Under the pieces are notes generated by a model. That model saw only the letters and a program-made list of their open reading frames with translations. It was not told the origin of the DNA and did not search any database. From NCBI RefSeq assembly GCF_000165395.2, contig NW_026261572.1, positions 1 through 64,000 on the forward strand: a DNA stretch of 64,000 nt, given 5' to 3'. This DNA comes from Babesia bovis T2Bo. Lineage: Eukaryota; Apicomplexa; Aconoidasida; Piroplasmida; Babesiidae. This document shows positions 60,827 through 64,000 of the stretch, piece by piece. A program made the translations under genes and the position numbers. The number at the start of each line of letters is the position of its first letter. Position 1 is the stretch's first letter.

Positions 60827-61980
60827 TATGCAAAGGGTTGTGGAATGCTCTCTACATGGTTGGGTGTAGCTTCAACGTAGTGAGTCGCACTTTTGGCAAC
60901 ACGAGCGCGGGATATGGCCACTTCCCGGGCGTTAACACTACTCTTTGGAGCTTCCTTCCACTGTTAAAGCATAACGCAGTGCATATTGTGTGTCTATGTG
61001 ATGCCTGCTGCAGATTTTCCGATCCGAGGTACTGCAAACAAGCAGTGTATACTAATGTGCAAAATAAAATAGTTACGCTCACGGGTTCTGCTACTGTCTT
61101 CTTCGGGGGCGTAGTGCTGTTACGCTCGTATAACCCCCCCTGTGCGTCGGAGCCTTGAAAACAGATCACATGAATACCAAACACATTTATGTCATTTACG
61201 CAATAGATTCTAAATATTCAAAGTGATAAACGGCATTGAAACCCCTGTTATACATCGGTTGTGTAACGGGAACGTTGCCATTGATTCCTTATGTAAATAT
61301 ACTATAGATTCTATAGGGATGATATATATTTTGCACATCTATATAAGTTGCTATTGTATGACCCATCGCGGGTATATACCACGTTGTAGTATCACGAGGC
61401 GCTATACTGATATATCCTTTTACAACGAGTTTCGAGGTAGCACTATTCTAGGCTATATAAAAGGGCAAAAAACGTTTTTGTAGTTCTGTGTAACTGTATG
61501 AAACATTGATACGTCTATTGTGTCCCGGAGAACGCTTTCATAGCTGTCTCGCGTTATTTGAGCAAGGTGCTCCCACAGCCTGTAATTCTTTAGCATACAC
61601 CCTGTTAAAACTGCTTGATTAACCAATAACCATAGTGTATAATATCTAACGCTGTGCCGGTGGATTCCGTGGCAATACCACTCACGGCTGCTGTGGCAGC
61701 AACTGATACAGTGATTCTTTATACACACATTGATCAGTTAAACTCTATACGCCGTTGAATAGTCTTCCTGTGTCTTCCAGAATGTAATGTGTGTCTCTCA
61801 GCTAGGGTTTGGCACACTCTTGGCGTACCGGCAGGGCGCCAGCAATCAACATGTTTCTAGTCTTATATAGACCCCTATGATTCTAGCCATTTAATAGGAT
61901 CTGACTTCTTTATACCATATGCAGATGCTGGAGCAATTTTTGGTCTAAAGAGGTTCCACTGGTAACAACTGAAGGGCACA
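60827..61980. other. Divergent intergenic region
   Basis: 1,154 bp between the giant gene (minus) and the coiled-coil gene (plus). ORFs at 60838-61158, 61223-61483 and 61453-61728 overlap each other on both strands and look random. No tRNA-like element seen. Confidence 0.5.
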
Positions 61981-63208
61981 ATGACTTCCACTATGGAGTC
62001 GCCTCCATCAAAAATCGATGAGATGACACCGTACGCTACAACTGCAAGGTTAGTCCACCTTGTATGTAACCTGGATCTATGCTGGTATTTATATATAAGT
62101 GATATGGGACTATATACTCTATATAGTGTGGTAGCACAACACCTATTGTGATACAGTGTCTATTCGTTACCGTAGCGATGTCTAATAGGAATGCGATATG
62201 GAACCCCTGTTGTATATATACATAACGTTGCTGGATCTATAGAAACTTTGATCTAGTTATGACGTCTTCTAATTTCTTAATCACTACTGCAGCTGTAACT
62301 CCCAAGTGGCGCAAGAGATTATCGAAGGTCTCGAAAGGGAAGTTAACAAACTTCTCATTGCGACGTCAATGGTACGTGCTAGACTCTTGATGCGATAATA
62401 CCCAGGTGCTCTATCATAATTACATGCTTAAATACAAGGGCATAAATAGCAACGGAGCTAAGAAATCAGGATCTAAAGAAAATGGATATGCAGGTTGGTA
62501 TATGTAGCTGTCTTATATGCAAAAGCCCCTGTGAGCTGTTGTACAGTTGCTATTTAATACACTCGGGGTTCCTAGTCTCAATATCTACATATCTATCAAT
62601 TGTAGACACCATATGTTGTCTAACAATTGCTGTATACTGTGATCTATTAACATAATGCTGCAGCACCGATCGATAAATGTGATATAAAGGAGTTCAAAAG
62701 GGTTTTAGAAACTCTTCGCGCTACAGAAGTCGGCAGGACGTTCCCAGTATCTAACCAGCTGAAGGTTATAAGAGTAAGTGGTGCTCCATATATCTATGAT
62801 TGGGTAGTACGAAAAACAAGAACGGGAGTTAGATGGGCTCAAGGCACAGTTGGCGTCAAAGATTACTCAGAGAGATCATATGCGTAAAGCTTGTCTAAAC
62901 AAAGCCAGGGAGACCCTGGGTTCATTTAACACCCCTATTATCAAGAGCGTAAGTTATCCATGTTTTCTGGGACTCTATTCTTCGATACGGTTGATAGGTC
63001 CATTGTGATAGATGAAATTACATAATTGCTCTACATAAAGTGTCATTAATGCTATTCACAGTACCTCCAATCACTAGAAACGGCATACCATCTCCAAGAA
63101 GAAGGGGAGCGCTTGCGTAAAAAGTACCACAAGCTTAAAAAGGTCCTAGAGACACTGAAGGAGTTCTATCACAAATGCATCGATAGAAAGGACGTAGAAT
63201 TCGAATGA
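61981..63208 (+). CDS. Coiled-coil protein, six short exons
   Basis: Exons 61981-62048, 62293-62371, 62406-62493, 62664-62773, 62808-62948, 63062-63208; 210 aa. Introns are 244, 34, 170, 34 and 113 nt, all GT-AG, with frame kept throughout. No exon is long enough to stand out as an ORF. After a short polar start (MTSTMESPPSK) the chain is largely helical: VAQEIIEGLEREVNKLL, FKRVLETLRATE, ERELDGLKAQLASK, and LETAYHLQEEGERLRKKYHK to a final LETLKEFYHKC stretch. The heptad-like pattern suggests a dimeric coiled coil such as a kinetochore, spindle-pole or tethering subunit, but no family is recognised. Confidence 0.75.
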
Positions 63209-63527
63209 ACAATCGACACATTGGACCGTGTTAATTTAACGTGATGATCGCCGGTAAATATTCGGGTTTACCTAGTAAGGCCTGCTTACATTTTGCACTG
63301 ATGAAGACAGTTGATGTCAAGCATTTATATATAGTTATATGACTCATAAGTACTCTGTGTCTCGTTAGTAGTCCATAAAATAGCGTATATGAAAGGAAAT
63401 TGAGTCATTAATGACTCAAGTGGACTCTGTAAGCATATATACCATCTGAGCTATCCACAGTACTGCTTAGACATGAACGATGCAAAATTGAATCTATTTA
63501 GATTAGCGGTGTTAAATCCACGTGAGA
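63209..63527. other. Convergent 3' spacer
   Basis: 319 bp between two converging genes. Nothing else seen. Confidence 0.5.
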
Positions 63528-64000
63528 TTATGCAGACTTTGCGCTCATGGATCTGCCTGCCTTGATGATCTCGTCGACCAAGAGCATCTGCTGCGCTACA
63601 GTGGTGGCAATAGTTATGGTCTGCTGCTTGACGTTGTAGTTGTCCCAAATACCCTCAGCTGCGGGAATCAGGTACTTACCAGTAGATAGGTCAATGCCAA
63701 CCTGACGACTGTACTCGCTGTCGATGTCTAGAAGCTCCAGCACAACCTCACGACCATCTAGGCCAGCATTGTCCGCGATGGTCTTAGGTATCGAAAGCAC
63801 GCTCTCCGCAAATACCTGCACGCCATAACGAGCCTTGCCCTTAACCTGGGAAGCGTACTTCATAAGCTGGTTGTATATGTGGAGTTCCACAGCACCAGCA
63901 CCAGGGAGGACGTAGCCATCCTCAATCGCGTTTTTTACAGCACGCAGGCAATCTCGGATGGCATCCTTTATTTGAGCGATACTGTAGTCACTAGATCCCT
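63528..64000 (-). CDS. CCT6: Chaperonin CCT/TRiC subunit zeta (CCT6), C-terminal part
   Basis: The gene runs off the right edge; the last 157 residues are visible, ending at TAA 63528. Matches recalled CCT6: QIKDAIRDCLRAVKNAI, GYVLPGAGAVE, VKGKARYGVQVFAES, IPKTIADNAG.D, VGIDL.TG, GIWDNYNVK and LLVDEIIKAGRS. This is the end of the apical/intermediate domain and the C-terminal equatorial domain with the GAGA nucleotide-site motif. Part of the cytosolic chaperonin that folds tubulin and actin. No intron in the visible part. Confidence 0.95.
   Translation of the reverse strand, partial: GSSDYSIAQIKDAIRDCLRAVKNAIEDGYVLPGAGAVELHIYNQLMKYASQVKGKARYGVQVFAESVLSIPKTIADNAGLDGREVVLELLDIDSEYSRQVGIDLSTGKYLIPAAEGIWDNYNVKQQTITIATTVAQQMLLVDEIIKAGRSMSAKSA

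Noticed and set aside
60838..61728. Overlapping frames in the divergent intergenic region
   Set aside because: Both strands open at random, no motifs, no paralogue.
62049..62292. Second intronic snoRNA in the 244-nt intron
   Set aside because: No RTGATGA box C with a downstream CTGA and closing stem; no rRNA complement noticed.
1..64000. CRISPR arrays, bacterial operons, tRNA or rRNA genes
   Set aside because: No spaced direct repeats, no tRNA A/B-box pairs and no rRNA sequence seen beyond the 14-nt guide complement.

Overview
The window reads as the end of an apicomplexan (piroplasm) chromosome and looks strongly like Babesia bovis. Four things point there: a CCCTAAA telomere at position 1, VESA1-type antigen sequence, SmORF-type genes (a family known from B. 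bovis), and housekeeping genes broken by very short introns, mostly 34-40 nt. Family names come from sequence recognition; no database was searched.

Layout. (1) 1-1,410: telomere, a degenerate telomere-associated repeat and gene-free subtelomere. (2) 1.4-19.1 kb: a variant multigene zone with a small two-TM protein, six-to-ten-TM membrane proteins, truncated VESA1 sequences and two SmORFs. Around the 2.5-kb VESA1 reading frame at 8.3-10.8 kb the genes lie as an inverted repeat (membrane protein then SmORF on each side, pointing outwards). No complete VESA1 alpha/beta pair is present, so this looks like a reservoir, not an expression site. (3) 19.9-42.1 kb: core genes, mostly spliced: exosome RRP45, a tandem pair of small secreted proteins, a Tas-like aldo-keto reductase, a 1,472-aa acidic disordered protein, FCP1 phosphatase, PP5 phosphatase, a TXNDC9/phosducin-like protein, an unknown protein, a Ran-binding-domain protein and ribosomal protein eS8. 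The eS8 intron carries a convincing box C/D snoRNA. (4) 43.2-47 kb: an internal island of variant genes. It repeats, in inverted orientation, the cassette found 1.4-4.2 kb from the telomere (VESA1 fragment, membrane protein, small two-TM protein). (5) 47.7-64 kb: a 4,381-aa intronless giant with a helicase-like core, a spliced coiled-coil protein, and the end of chaperonin CCT6, cut by the window edge.

How the parts relate. The variant genes are probably membrane or exported proteins of the infected red cell, and the truncated VESA1 pieces could serve as donors for segmental gene conversion (inference). The core genes serve RNA decay, transcription, dephosphorylation, nuclear transport, translation and protein folding. 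Exon models were built by hand from splice signals, frame continuity and recalled family sequence; every listed exon set keeps frame to its stop.
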